A stretch of DNA of 64,000 bases from Vanessa cardui (Eukaryota; Arthropoda; Insecta; Lepidoptera; Nymphalidae), in assembly GCF_905220365.1 (NCBI RefSeq), contig NC_061136.1:10767702-10831701 (forward strand), written 5' to 3'. The notes under the pieces are model-generated. The model had not been told where the DNA came from. It saw nothing but the letters and a program-made list of their open reading frames with translations, and did not search any database. Below, piece by piece: positions 53,500 through 64,000 of this stretch. The position numbers were made by a program, and so were the translations under genes. How positions within the stretch are numbered: the first letter of the stretch is position 1; the number at the start of each line of letters is the position of its first letter.

Positions 53500-54070
53500 T
53501 TTGAAAACCTCTCCTTCCAATACGTAATGGGCTGCTTCGGGTTGCTGAGAACCCCTTTGTCTCGGCAATGCTTATAGCGAGGGGAGAAGCAGCACATAAC
53601 GCCGACTCCTTCTTCCTGGTTTTTTCGGCGGAGTAGATCATCGAAGGCATTCTGCCCATGCCCTCGATCCGCGTCCTACTTTGCAGAAGAAGATCAACTA
53701 TTTTCAGCAGAAGCAGCCGCCTTTTATAATGCTCGGAAGTGAAAGGTCAATTGCCGCCAAAAGTTTACCGATGGGCTTTCACGAGACACACTGCAGCAGG
53801 GTCAGCCGTGTCCACGGGTGCACCACATTAATGGTAGGAGGATGTCACCTTCCGCCTGGCCATTCCATGCGGCTACATATTACTGAAACAGATATTAAGG
53901 CTAGTCCCAGGCTAGATAATCCCTTGTAATGCTTATAAAGATATTATAAAAGAACATATTGGACAAATTTCCTCTCTCAATATTGCCAATAGATGGTGTG
54001 AAGAGACATCTTGCGGGCCTCATGAGGGTACAGTAGTGCAGTGCATTCTTCCTGACTGGCTACCTTCGCG
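53500..54070. other. GC-richer island, unclassified
   Basis: This stretch (for example GGGGAGAAGCAGCACATAAC and AGCAGGGTCAGCCGTGTCC) is visibly richer in G and C than its flanks. An 82-codon frame at 53681-53929 shows no domain. It may be the leader of a LINE or another transposon; I cannot assign it. Confidence 0.4.
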
Positions 54071-55790
54071 TTTCTACCCACTACCACTTACCATCATCAT
54101 ATAGATTATTTATAATACTTATTATTTACATATGCCTCACCGGAAATTATTTAAAAATAAATAAGATCTGATTTATCGTATATATGGATTTAGACCAACA
54201 ATTACGACATTCAAAAAAATTATAATTTTATTTTCAATTATTTTCATTTTCAAGGTAAATTCTAAGTAAAATCGTTTATCTTTTATTACGATAAATATTG
54301 CTGTTAGCGAAAAATGTTTTTTCAGAGAACTTGTTGGTAATCAAATAATTGTAATTTTTTTAGCAATACGTTTTTCGTGTAAATCCAGTGGAACGAAAAA
54401 TAAGATGCTTGATATTATAATCAGTAAATGTTAGGAATTCACTGGCTGGTACAGGAAAAAAGCAAGATGTCTACATCCTTCTGATACTAATCCCACAAAA
54501 AATATATGTAGATAGGGCCGGTGAAACAAGTAGGTATTTAACGTAAAATCTTCTCCAGGCCTATAACTATAAAAAACATTTTCCTCTAAGATGAGTTCAA
54601 CTAGAAAATAAAATACAAATGTCCGGCATATTCGTCATTAGAACTTCGAAATATTTAGTTATACAAAAAATCAGATCAATCGGAGGTATGAACTAAATGG
54701 AACTACAATAAAGATAGTTAGTCCTAGTTTAATTCCTATCACTATCCAATTTCACACAACAAAAAAATTGTCCAATTTTATCAACGCATTATATTTCTCT
54801 CATTGAGCGTGTTAAAAACGGATACTTAAAATGCTATTTATTTCTGAATGTATCCCAAATCCAATACTTCATATTTATACCGTAATATTTTAACGCAACG
54901 ATCAAATCTCACTCACGCTCCGATCTTTAAAAGATTATGTATTTGCTGATTGTATTTTAATGGAGTTACGAAAAAACATTCGAAATAAAATACATTTATG
55001 TCGCTAAACACGTATCCGAATTGTGGGATTTTTTTAAGGGCAACACTGCTCATGTACATTGATGAATAAGCTTTAAGTGGATGAAATAGATGTACATTTT
55101 GACGAAACAAATTCCGCCTTGATTAACTTTTTGAAGAGCCGCCCTTTAAGATTGTAATAAAATAAATTGGGTTTCGTCAATAAGGTTTTTCTTTGTTTTT
55201 TTTTTTTTTACAAATTACCCTTTTAATTTATATATATAACTATAAGGGTATATATAGGTATATATAACTTTTAGGGTTTACTTTATATGTTAAAATAATT
55301 ATGTAATGAATACAAGCTTAACTTTAGCACAACGAATAATTTTCATTGAAACGTCTTATAAGTATTCATTTTTTTTATCAAACGTGCATTCATAGGCCTA
55401 TTTAAAATTTAACCTTATGCGTATCACATACAGTTGAATAATACAGTCACATGTATTGACTTATACCTTATTGTTTTGACTTTTAAACTGAAAACATGAT
55501 AAAAAATAACGATCTCAACATAAATATGATACTATTATTGTATTATATTTTACAACTGATACTCCATAGAATGATAATATTAATAAGTCAAATTGTCATC
55601 AAAATATTATTTGAATTGTTAATTTAACACAACAAGAGTTTTCCTTATAAAATAGAATGAAACGAATACAAACTGAATATCTTGTTTGAACTTTATTTCA
55701 ATACCGGTTTTATGGTCCAGAATTTTCTAGAAAATTTTTTAGTAGCATAAATTTTGTTCGGCTTATAAACCGAGGGGATGCATTTAAGGT
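54071..55790. other. AT-rich DNA without a recognised gene
   Basis: Contains TATATATAACT/TATATAGG microrepeats at 55231-55272. No gene. Confidence 0.4.
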
Positions 55791-55797
55791 CTTACAC

Positions 55798-56101
55798 AAA
55801 AACAACAACAACAGTCTGTAAATTCCCACTGCTGGGCTAAGGGCCTCCTTTCCCTTTGAGGAGAAGGTTTGGAACATATTCCACCACGCTGTTCCAATGC
55901 GGGTTGGTTGAATACACATGTGGCAGAATTTCTATGAAATTTATCACATGCAGGTTTCCTCACGATGTTTTCCTTCACCGCTGAGCACGAGATTAATTAT
56001 AAAGACAAATTAAGCACATGAAACAGCGGTGCTTGCCTGGGTTTGAACCCGCAATCATCGGTTAAGATGCACGCGTTCTAACCACTGGGCCAACTCGACT
56101 C
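55798..56101 (-). mobile_element. Nearly complete Metulj-like SINE
   Basis: Reverse complement of the family: (AAC)n, TCTGTAAATTCCCACTGCTG, CACGCTGTTCCAATGCGGG, TCACATGCAGGTTTCCTCAC, GGTTTGAACCCGCAATC (B box) and GCGTTCTAACCACTGGGCC (A box). Full length or close to it. The 60-70-codon frames over it recur in the copies at 18406 and 63757 and come from the repeat. Confidence 0.9.
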
Positions 56102-59100
56102 AATGTCTTATAGCTGAGTAAGTATAAAAACTAAATCTTTAAATCACTAAATGATCTTAAGGCTCAAAAAATTTATATGTCAACGGCAAAGAGTTTTTTA
56201 ACTTAATAATATAAATAAAAACAGAAATTCGAATTTCACTTAATACAAACTGTTAGAGCTGGATTATCTGGATTATTATAGATAATATCATTTAAATTTT
56301 AATAAAAAATATCTCATATTCTTTGAATCATTTATTGCATTAAAACATGCTCGATAAGTTAGACCTACCTACGATCTTAATAACGTCATGCAACAAAAGT
56401 AACTTTGTTACTAATTGACTTTTATTAATAAGATAGGTGAATATAATACCTTAATATAATTATTTATTTCTGTTCAAATCATTTAATTAATAATTCATAT
56501 GTTTCCGGGAGACTACTGGCTAGGTTTTCATCGTAATCGAGTGGATACGTCAAAGTCACATAACATATTTCATCTCAAAATGTAAGTCGTATTGACAAAT
56601 ATAAGAGATACCGTTATTGTCTTAGCATATTGATCTATTAATATGATTTTGACTTTATACAACTCTTATGCATACAAAGATAACATGATATATCAAAAAC
56701 CTAAATTATTTTGATAAAGTTAATAAAATAAAGTATATACATATATATTAACGTCTTTGTCTTATTTTCTTGCAGTAAATTATTTATTACACTAATTTTT
56801 CGATTTTAATTTTACACAATAACTTTATAGAATGTATCTTGTTACTTAATTAGTTATTCATCAATATATGCGATTTTATAACGGATAGTAATGTTTAAAT
56901 TTATCATCTAGTTATGAGGTTGACCGCGTTGAATTTGATTGTTGTCATTGATCCAGTAATTGGTGTATTATTGTTATTGTTAATTTTGTCATTGTACGAA
57001 ACTTGGCTGAAGCTCACTGAAATAATTTCAGTGTGAAATAATTTCTGAAATAATTTCAATTACGGAATTAATTGCAAATACAGAATTAGTAAAAAAAGTA
57101 TATTTTATACTAATCCGCCAGCTTGCGTTATGTTTCGAACTATAATTATGTAGTTCTTAGAATCCTTCATTCTAAAGTCCTCAGCAAACAACCTTTAAGA
57201 GAGAAATTAAAAGCATTTGCAGAATCATCGACATTTACACTCAACGTGGCATGCAATCCCCTTATTTCCTGTCTGTCATCTTCAGTAACGTTCACACTTA
57301 TCCAGCATAGAATATGCATTCGAATTATTTTATATTAGTTTTGAATCTTATTACGTATAACATAAAATACAATTTTCAACGATTGATACATCGAACGCAG
57401 TCGTATCTATCGGTCGCTCTTCGACCCTTCCTGTACCTGTACAATGTACATACTTAGTCTATTCAAAGTAAACGAAGTATTGAAGCACGTAAAACTGTAC
57501 TTTAAAAGTTAAACTCCAACTTTAACTATTGTTTGTTTAATATGCCTTGCTTTACCTGCCTGGTAAGCCTTAGTTGATGTACACCTGAGTTTTCAAAAAC
57601 ACATGATTTATCGATTTTAGTAGAAGCCTATATAGTTAAGAACATGGCGATACTGTTCTTATAAATGCAGGTAGAGTTTGCGCAAATAATTGCCTCATTT
57701 GACTCGGCTGATTTTAATGGAAAAATACTGATTACAATTCTTAAGAATAGTAAGAGTAATAACGATTTCATATTATGACAAGTTTGTTACATTATTATGT
57801 ACTATATTTCATTTATATCGAAATGTGGTTAAGAACTACCTATTAGTAAAACAATTACCGAATAACACCAGTCTTTGTTACATGTACTAGTCAGGCCATC
57901 GAGAGAAGAGAATTGTAGAGGAGTGTTCTACCCAGAAGTGGTTTGCCAACTGAAATTTTTTTTATTTCAGCATTCGAAAAATCTGACACCTCCATCAAGC
58001 CTCTAGCGCGTTATTAAATCTGAAATATTTCTTAACAAAATTTAAAATTTGATTATTTTTGACGACGAGAATGTTACACATTTAAAATAATATATTTCGA
58101 ATTAATTATTTGAGTAGATTTTAGAAAAACAACCACTGGTACTATAATATTATATACAGCATTATGTATCTGTTAAAAAGTACATATACATTTTAATTTA
58201 TTTTTTTAACTGAGTTATTACGTAAGGATTTAGTCTTAACTGTATTTAATACCAATTTTGTCATTCTAGATTATTTTTTTTAATTAAACTAGATATCTTC
58301 GATTTTAATAGAAACGTTTAAAAAATAATCTTGTTTAATTGCTAAGAGCTTGCTTGCGAGGATTTATAGATCACTAAGCACGCCGAGTCTTTAATTAAAA
58401 CGAGCGAGCGACATCTCTGCCTACGGGACCGATCAAAGCCATTAGCAACTGATCACGGTGATTAAGAGAACTGTATCTATAAAGTATTAAGTCGTTGCTG
58501 ATATTTTTCTAATAGCGAAAATTTATGATACAACATTTTATGTTTTTAAAATTAAAATGTTTTTAGTAAAAACCTTCGCTACTTTGTAATATATTTATTA
58601 CAGTTCACTATATAAAGACATAAAGCGATGTTTCCAAATCATTATTTCAAAGATTTAAGAAGGATCGTTCTAACTTAGACTAGTTAATCAAGCTTCACTA
58701 AAACTCGGAGCCAACTCTCGAACTCGCGCGGCGATAAAACAAATTAAAAAAAAAAAATCTGAAAGCGCAACAGTCTTCATTATTCAACGGGGGAATTGAG
58801 GCAATTCCCAGAGGGAAAATTAAAAAAGGACGAGCTAATCTTAGTGAAATCTCAGTGCAATTACGCTCTAGACAAAATAATGTTTTTATTTTCATTTGCT
58901 CCAAGATTTAGTAGATAGGCAGCCAGCAATTTGGTTTGCTTAAGACCATTAACTTCATTATCTAACGTGAGGCGTCCAATACTTATAACATAGATTTTAT
59001 ATCATAGATATTAAATTGTCAATGCATCGAAGGTGAATAAAACATGTGGGCTATAATCAAAAATGCTAAAATACTCTTAATCGTCTGATGTTCGGCGGGG

Positions 59101-59370
59101 GAGAAAAAGTTGGTGAGGAATGCGTATAAATATATTACATGTGAATCCTCTTTATTGTAATGGAGTAATGTGGTGAAAAAATCTCCAAACTTCTTCTTAG
59201 AAGGAGCAAAGGCTATGAAACTAAGATACACTTACAGGCCTCACTACTTATAGTTATTTTTTTATTAAATTCAAAAAGTAATGTGGTCGTGTCATAATTA
59301 TAATGCTTCCCACATCTTAAGCAATAATAGACCGTACAATATGTCTATTGTGTGAGCGGAAGAATTCATT
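56102..59370. other. Long AT-rich stretch without a recognised gene
   Basis: TGAAATAATTTC is repeated at 57018-57055. A conserved-looking piece of mixed composition lies at 58365-58470 (GAGCGAGCGACATCTCTGCC), with no assignment. Frames at 57123-57338, 58698-58904 and 59019-59231 show no domain. Confidence 0.4.
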
Positions 59371-59379
59371 ACATAACAC

Positions 59380-59520
59380 CTTAATTGCCAAGGTTGGCGT
59401 CGAATTGATGTTGTAAGGAACGGTTAATATTTCTTACGGTACTAATGTTTAAGGGCTGCGTTGATCACCTACCATTGCGGCCCATTTGCTCGTCCGTCTG
59501 ATTACACTCCATATAAAACA
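59380..59520 (+). repeat. Decayed 'CTCGTCCG' interspersed repeat
   Basis: CTTAATTGCCAAGGTTGGCG, GGAACGGTTAATATTTCTTAC and GGCCCATTTGCTCGTCCG in the order of the copies at 46174 and 48575; 5' half missing. Confidence 0.65.
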
Positions 59521-59707
59521 GAATGTATTCAGGAATCGGGTAAATTCCAGCTTACTTTATAAAATAGCACTGTCATCAGACAAACGGTCAGTATTACGTT
59601 AAGACTTCATACTTCTAGCGTGTTACTAATCCTATTTTTTATTAATTGACAAAAGTCTTGGAAACCAAGAAATATGTACTTATGTCGAAGTATCAGATAA
59701 TTAAATA

Positions 59708-60178
59708 TAGTACAACACAAGTTAAATGTAGGATCGGCAAAATTCGTAAAACCGATCACATCCGAATTAAGTACGATATCCTAAATTATTAATATTCATT
59801 ACTTATGTGAATATGATCTTTACACAAAAGTGTATTTTATTTCATTTCATTATCAATTTGACACGTATTTACATGCATTTGTTTCTCGGGTTGAACTGAC
59901 GCAAGAATCTATAGCGACGAATAGCGTCGAATGGCGCGATAAAGACCGGGAGATGATAATGACAAAATATATGGTCATTTGTACCAGTATGGCGGTTCTT
60001 CAGAGGTCTAGTTACGTAAAGGCAAAAAGGAAAACGATGGTCATAGTGCTCGCACCGGGCGGCGGCCCAATCGCGTGTGCTTTAATATTTTGTCATTATC
60101 ATCTCCCGGACTAATAGGGAGCTATTTCTTTTGGTCGTATTGAATTTGCCGATGCTACATTTAAGTTATGTCGTACTG
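59708..60178 (-). mobile_element. Tc1/mariner-type MITE, copy 2, carrying a nested MITE
   Basis: TA-flanked ends TAGTACAACACAA (left) and the complement of CAGTACGACATAA (right) match the ends of 18052-18389 in opposite orientation. The shared interior includes GCGACGAATAGCGTCGAATG. Between GGCGCGATA and ATAGGGAGCTATTTC, where copy 1 is contiguous, a second inverted-repeat element is inserted (59942-60113). The 94-codon frame at 59830-60114 is not a gene. Confidence 0.8.
59942..60113. mobile_element. Nested MITE with perfect 25-bp inverted repeats
   Basis: 59946-59970 is the exact reverse complement of 60085-60109 (CCGGGAGATGATAATGACAA core). The insertion point is defined by the uninterrupted copy 1 at about 18148. 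ATA/AATA at the edges may be the target duplication. The interior is GC-richer (GCACCGGGCGGCGGCCC) and non-coding. Confidence 0.8.
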
Positions 60179-60431
60179 TACTTTGATTGAAATCACTTAC
60201 TTTAGAGATATGATTCTGGATGGCCAGCGAGCTTTTTGTCATGTTAGAAAAACAAGGAATATCAGCTCTCAAGAAGGACATAACAGAGAGTGTCGTGGCT
60301 TATAATACATTGTGAAAATCAATATACGAATCCAGCTACATATTTGAATTATTTCGTGAATATATACATATATAGAAGATGATGACCATGAACCAAACAA
60401 TCTTGCAGTCTCCCCATCATATATCTCCCCT

Positions 60432-60549
60432 TTCATAAAGGCCGGCAACGCACCTGCAAGCCCCCTGGTGTCGCAGATGTCCATGGGCGGTGGTAGTCAC
60501 TTTCTATCAGGTGAGCCTCCTGCTCGTTTGCCAGCTATGTCATAAAAAA
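60432..60549 (-). repeat. 'GGTGGCAAACG' interspersed repeat, minus strand
   Basis: GGCCGGCAACGCACCTGC, GTCCATGGGCGGTGGTAGTC and GGTGAGCCTCCTGCTCG then TTTGCCAGC, the reverse complement of the family at 39838 and 41585; the end ATGTCATAAAAAA marks its T/A-rich terminus. Confidence 0.75.
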
Positions 60550-60589
60550 GTTTAGTTTCAACGGTTTGTCGTGCTTTGGAAAAGTTAAA

Positions 60590-60705
60590 TTATGGTTCAT
60601 ATTTCTTACAACATCAACGTCTATGTGCGTTGGTGACTTACTTTCGTACTGACCACCAGGCGGCCTATTTACTATTCCAACTACCTAATATATGAAAAAA
60701 AAAAT
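60590..60705 (+). repeat. Decayed fragment of the 'CTCGTCCGCC' interspersed family
   Basis: TTATGGTTCATATTTCTTAC, GTCTATGTGCGTTGGTGAC and CCAGGCGGCCTATTTAC before an A run; strongly diverged from 46174. Confidence 0.45.
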
Positions 60706-61003
60706 TTTTTTCAACAGTATATACATATAGATAAAAAATATTTCAACAACAATTTCCAACAGTATTCTTCATTTCAGATAGCGTGCGAAACTATATCGAA
60801 CAATCGTATAAAACGTGCCTCGCCTACATATTATTCTTTAAATTACCGTTGACTCCATAAAATATTGATGTGAAGATTTTATAGCAACTCGTAAGATTAA
60901 TGTTAAGAGCGAGATCATCTTTTCATAACTGCCAAAGGAAAACATAAAGTATTGATTTATAATAAATACATAATATAAGTGAAGATACTATAAATATACT
61001 TTA

Positions 61004-61240
61004 CGACGACCTCCGTGGTTGAGTAGTGTGCACACCGGTTTTCATTTGTAGGTACGCCACTCTGAGGTCCCGGATTTGTTTCTTGGCCGAGTCGACGTAG
61101 AAAAAGTTATTAGTTTTCTATGTTGTCTTGGGTCTAGGTGTTAGTGGTACCGTCGTTACTTCTGATTTTCCATAACACAAGTGCTGTAGGTACTTTTGGG
61201 ATCTCAGTAAAGTATGTGATATTGTCCAAAATATATTGAT
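61004..61240 (+). mobile_element. tRNA-derived SINE, second family
   Basis: CCTCCGTGGTTGAGTAGTG is A-box-like and TGAGGTCCCGGATTTG a decayed B box about 45 bp on; then GGCCGAGTCGACGTAGAAAA, TCTATGTTGTCTTGGGTC and CCATAACACAAGTGCTGTAG. I know this order from another lepidopteran SINE family. Only one copy is in the window. Confidence 0.7.
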
Positions 61241-63015
61241 TTATCATTACTTTAACTACTTATTATTTTACCAGAGAGACATTGCTATGGACGTTTGATT
61301 AGTGTATATTGTTATAAGAGATACAGAAAATAATAAATAGTAAATAAAACCTTTGCTTCATAGTTCTGATATACTTGGAAATAAATAGGGGTCAATGACC
61401 TCATTCGCCAACTATTGATGATATTTAAAACCGTGTTAAATTGTAAAATAAAAATATTTATCTCGCGTGTAAATTTGTAATAATTAATATTATAAATACA
61501 AATATAATCAGCATACAATACACTAAGCACGCAAAAATTATTTATTATATGTTTTATCTACAAGAGTTAGTGAAGATTATTTGTAACCGAACATTTGTAA
61601 GACAATGTACATTTAGGATTCTAAGTGAGCGCTTTTGCGATGTTAGTCGTATCTAAATAGTTTACTTGAAAGATATTCGTGCTTATTAAATTATTATAGT
61701 ATGACTGTTAGTCTGGTATTTTATCTTCCAAATCAAAGGTTTTAAATACCCTTTTCTTGTTAATAGCAAGGAAATTAAAATTTCCATTTCTACTGCAGTA
61801 GTTTTCAACCATGTTATTTTAGACCTACACATACAGAACTCTATAATATTATTTTCAGCATCGTTGAAACGTAATTAGATAGCCTGACTTGGCTCTTTTC
61901 CCAACTTTTATTACAAAGTAATTTTAAGATCACTGACCTCTGATTTTTCGTCTATTCATGTTATCATTATTTTAAAACTTTGAGGAACTAGTTCCAATAT
62001 GATTTGTCTTAACTATTAAAAAATCTTATCTAACTAATATAGGAAATTTATTTATGTGAGTCATAAATAAGTCCATAGAATATACAAATAATAATATTCA
62101 TAAAATTGTCACTCAGTCTGTTGTCACTATACGCTTAATCTGCTGAATTGATATAGATGAAATTTGGTACGGAGATAGCTTGAGTCGTGTGGAAGGCCAA
62201 AGACGTTTTTAATTCTACCCTTTGACGGGGTTAGTTAAGGGTGTTGGTTTTTATGCAATAAGTAACGAATTATAAATTTCGTGTGTGTTAAGGATGTAAT
62301 TGATTATTCTCAATGATTTTAAAGTGAGTGTACACTTACAAGTAAGCATGACGTATGAATTATTGTAGTCAATTTTCAATACAAATGCTACAGTTAATAT
62401 ATTGCGCGTTTAACCCATGTATTGGGACGCAATAAGAAAGTCGTTTATGTGAAAATGCGGGCACTAAATCCCGTTACATTCAAATATCACTACATACGAA
62501 AGCTATTTCAGTGAATTTTAACGTAAATAATGTAGGTAAAGGTGTTCTCTTGTTTCCCTCCACAGAACCTTAACACATGATTGTATTTAGCTGTTTGCTT
62601 TCGATGACAGCGGTGTATGATATTTTTATACCTATAGTAGTCTCGTATTTGTTTTGCTGTAGTTGACGCAATGAGAAAATCTCCTTACACATATCTCGGC
62701 CTCGTTGGAAGCCTTTCTCATGTACAAAGTGGGTGAGAGTTGCATTCCTCTGCTGTGTTACCAGTAATAACATTTTATTTCTAACACTTTTTTATTTTTC
62801 TTTATGTTAATATAGGAAGTTTTTAAAAATTTTACAAATGCAATTTTTTATTTCTCGTTCTCACAATTTCAGTCCAATTATAATTTGTGTACGAGAAGAA
62901 CTTTGTTGCGATATTAATGAGCGAGACCAACCAATCCATTATGACTTTTTAATGCTGATTTTACTTCTGTCCCAAATACTCTTCCATTCATCTCTCACTT
63001 CTGTTTCTTGATCGG
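61241..63015. other. AT-rich DNA with one weak minus-strand coding candidate
   Basis: The minus frame 62773-62570 starts MLLLVTQQRNATLTHFVHEK and has mixed composition (GFQRGRDMCKEIFSLRQLQQ); no domain recognised and no supporting neighbour. Otherwise no gene or repeat recognised. Confidence 0.35.
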
Positions 63016-63020
63016 AAAAT

Positions 63021-63150
63021 TTAGTTTTTTGTCTAGAGGATCGGTATTGCCATTCAACGGGGAACTGCTGCTAGCATACTTGCCACAATTCGACACGATC
63101 AAGTTTTAGTTCATATTTGTCTTTATTTAAGCATTAATGTTATTAATTCT
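63021..63150 (+). pseudogene. 3' fragment of the second RLE-type LINE lineage
   Basis: Matches 37833-37990: GAGGATCGGTATTGCCATTC and AACGGGGAACTGCTGCTAGC correspond to the final coding part (RIGIAIQRGN...), followed by CAAGTTTTAGTTCATATTTG and TTTAAGCATTAATG of the 3' UTR. Two deletions break the frame. A 5'-truncated or decayed sister insertion. Confidence 0.85.
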
Positions 63151-63756
63151 CATTGAAAAAATGGTAAAGAAATAACCTATATGTAGATATACATCTATTC
63201 TAGTAGATGTTGAAGGGGGAGAGAGTGTATGACCAAATTCATGATTCTACAGATGTTATGCAAACCTTTACGATGTAATTTGGGACATATGGAACGCGTA
63301 TATTACTTTACCTGAATAAATTCTACAAAATTATTCTCCTTTTGAATACAGCTGTAACGACTAGGAATTTAGATGAAGGTGATTTTAAATTATCTGTAGC
63401 TTATATTTATATTATACAAAATATGAAAACTTTAGTAGGACTATATTAATAAATAAATCTTATTATTCATTAATGAACGCTTGCCTTTATTTTCGGGTTC
63501 CATCACAGGACACTAATTATTGTGAAAAACAGTATTGTAAATTTGTTTATTTGAAAGAGCAACTGTGCAAGTTTCTTTCCGTTTCTTCTCCCTGAAGTTT
63601 GCTTTCCGCTTCATCGTGAAGTTTACTTGGTTTGATTTGATTATATGTATATTTAATTTCACTGAGAAATTAGAAACAAAGAGAAATTTTAATACAGTTC
63701 TAATACCATTGTTGTAAAAATCAGTGTTTTGTGCTCGCATTTGTGCTCGTCACCAT
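63151..63756. other. Unclassified AT-rich DNA
   Basis: No gene or repeat recognised. Confidence 0.4.
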
Positions 63757-64000
63757 ACAACAACAACAGCCTGTAAATTCCCACGGCTGGGCTAAAGGCC
63801 TCCTCTCCCTTAGAGGAGAAGGTTTGGAACATATTCCACCACGCTGTTCCAATGCGGGTTGGTGGAATACACATGTGGCAGAATTTCTATGAAATTTGTC
63901 ACATGCAGGTTTCCTCACAATGTTTTCCTTCACCGCCGTGTACGAGATGAATTATAAAGACAAATTAAGCCCATGAATCAGCGGTTCTTGCCTGGGTTTG
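63757..64000 (-). mobile_element. Metulj-like SINE running off the window end
   Basis: (CAA)n, GCCTGTAAATTCCCACGGC, CCTTAGAGGAGAAGGTTTGG, CACGCTGTTCCAATGCGGG, GAAATTTGTCACATGCAGG and TTGCCTGGGTTTG at the last base. The A-box end lies beyond 64000. Confidence 0.9.

Noticed and set aside
59830..60114. 94-codon frame ending in a Gly/Pro-rich stretch
   Set aside because: It spans the junction of two nested MITEs and is absent from the uninterrupted sister copy.

Overview
The window looks like transposon-rich intergenic or deep intronic DNA of a lepidopteran, most likely a butterfly. It is AT-rich. It carries repeated tRNA-derived SINEs of the Metulj type, non-autonomous Helitrons resembling Lep1, RTE-type LINE tails, an R4/Dong-clade LINE and several interspersed repeats I know from lepidopteran genomes. 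I found no convincing host protein-coding gene, no complete host tRNA or rRNA gene and no CRISPR array. The species assignment rests on family resemblance, not on a search.

Layout. 1-6.1 kb: a truncated SINE, a foldback element and unclassified AT-rich DNA. 6.1-16.8 kb: a ~5 kb segment present twice in direct orientation (copy A 6112-11224, copy B 11885-16797). Between the copies lies an open 200-codon fragment of a virus-like superfamily 1 RNA helicase that is visibly richer in GC than its surroundings. The copies differ by indels: a MITE and a LINE/SINE-like insertion only in A, a SINE-bearing insertion and a newly made palindrome only in B. 16.8-24 kb: a Tc1-like MITE abutting a SINE, then mostly featureless DNA. 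24.1-25.6 kb: a degenerate transposase-like pseudogene next to an RTE fragment. 26.7-30.5 kb (minus): a nearly full-length R4/Dong-clade LINE with a restriction-like endonuclease, broken by a few stops and frameshifts. 33.4-34.0 kb: a 5'-truncated LINE with a perfect 13-bp target-site duplication. 35.0-38.0 kb (plus): a second LINE of the restriction-like-endonuclease group, from another lineage, interrupted by a foldback element; a tail-only copy lies near 63.1 kb. 38.9-39.8 kb: a DDE transposase C-terminus followed by a SWIM-type zinc finger. 40-64 kb: SINEs, Helitrons, nested insertions, hairpins, and long stretches where I recognise nothing.

Nothing here reads as a working multi-gene system. 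The best candidate for something unusual is the helicase fragment at the exact junction of the 5 kb duplication. It has helicase motifs II, III, V and VI in good order, no Walker A, a splice-acceptor-like tract at its left edge, and an 11-bp direct repeat at its right edge. The rest is a record of nested transposon activity.
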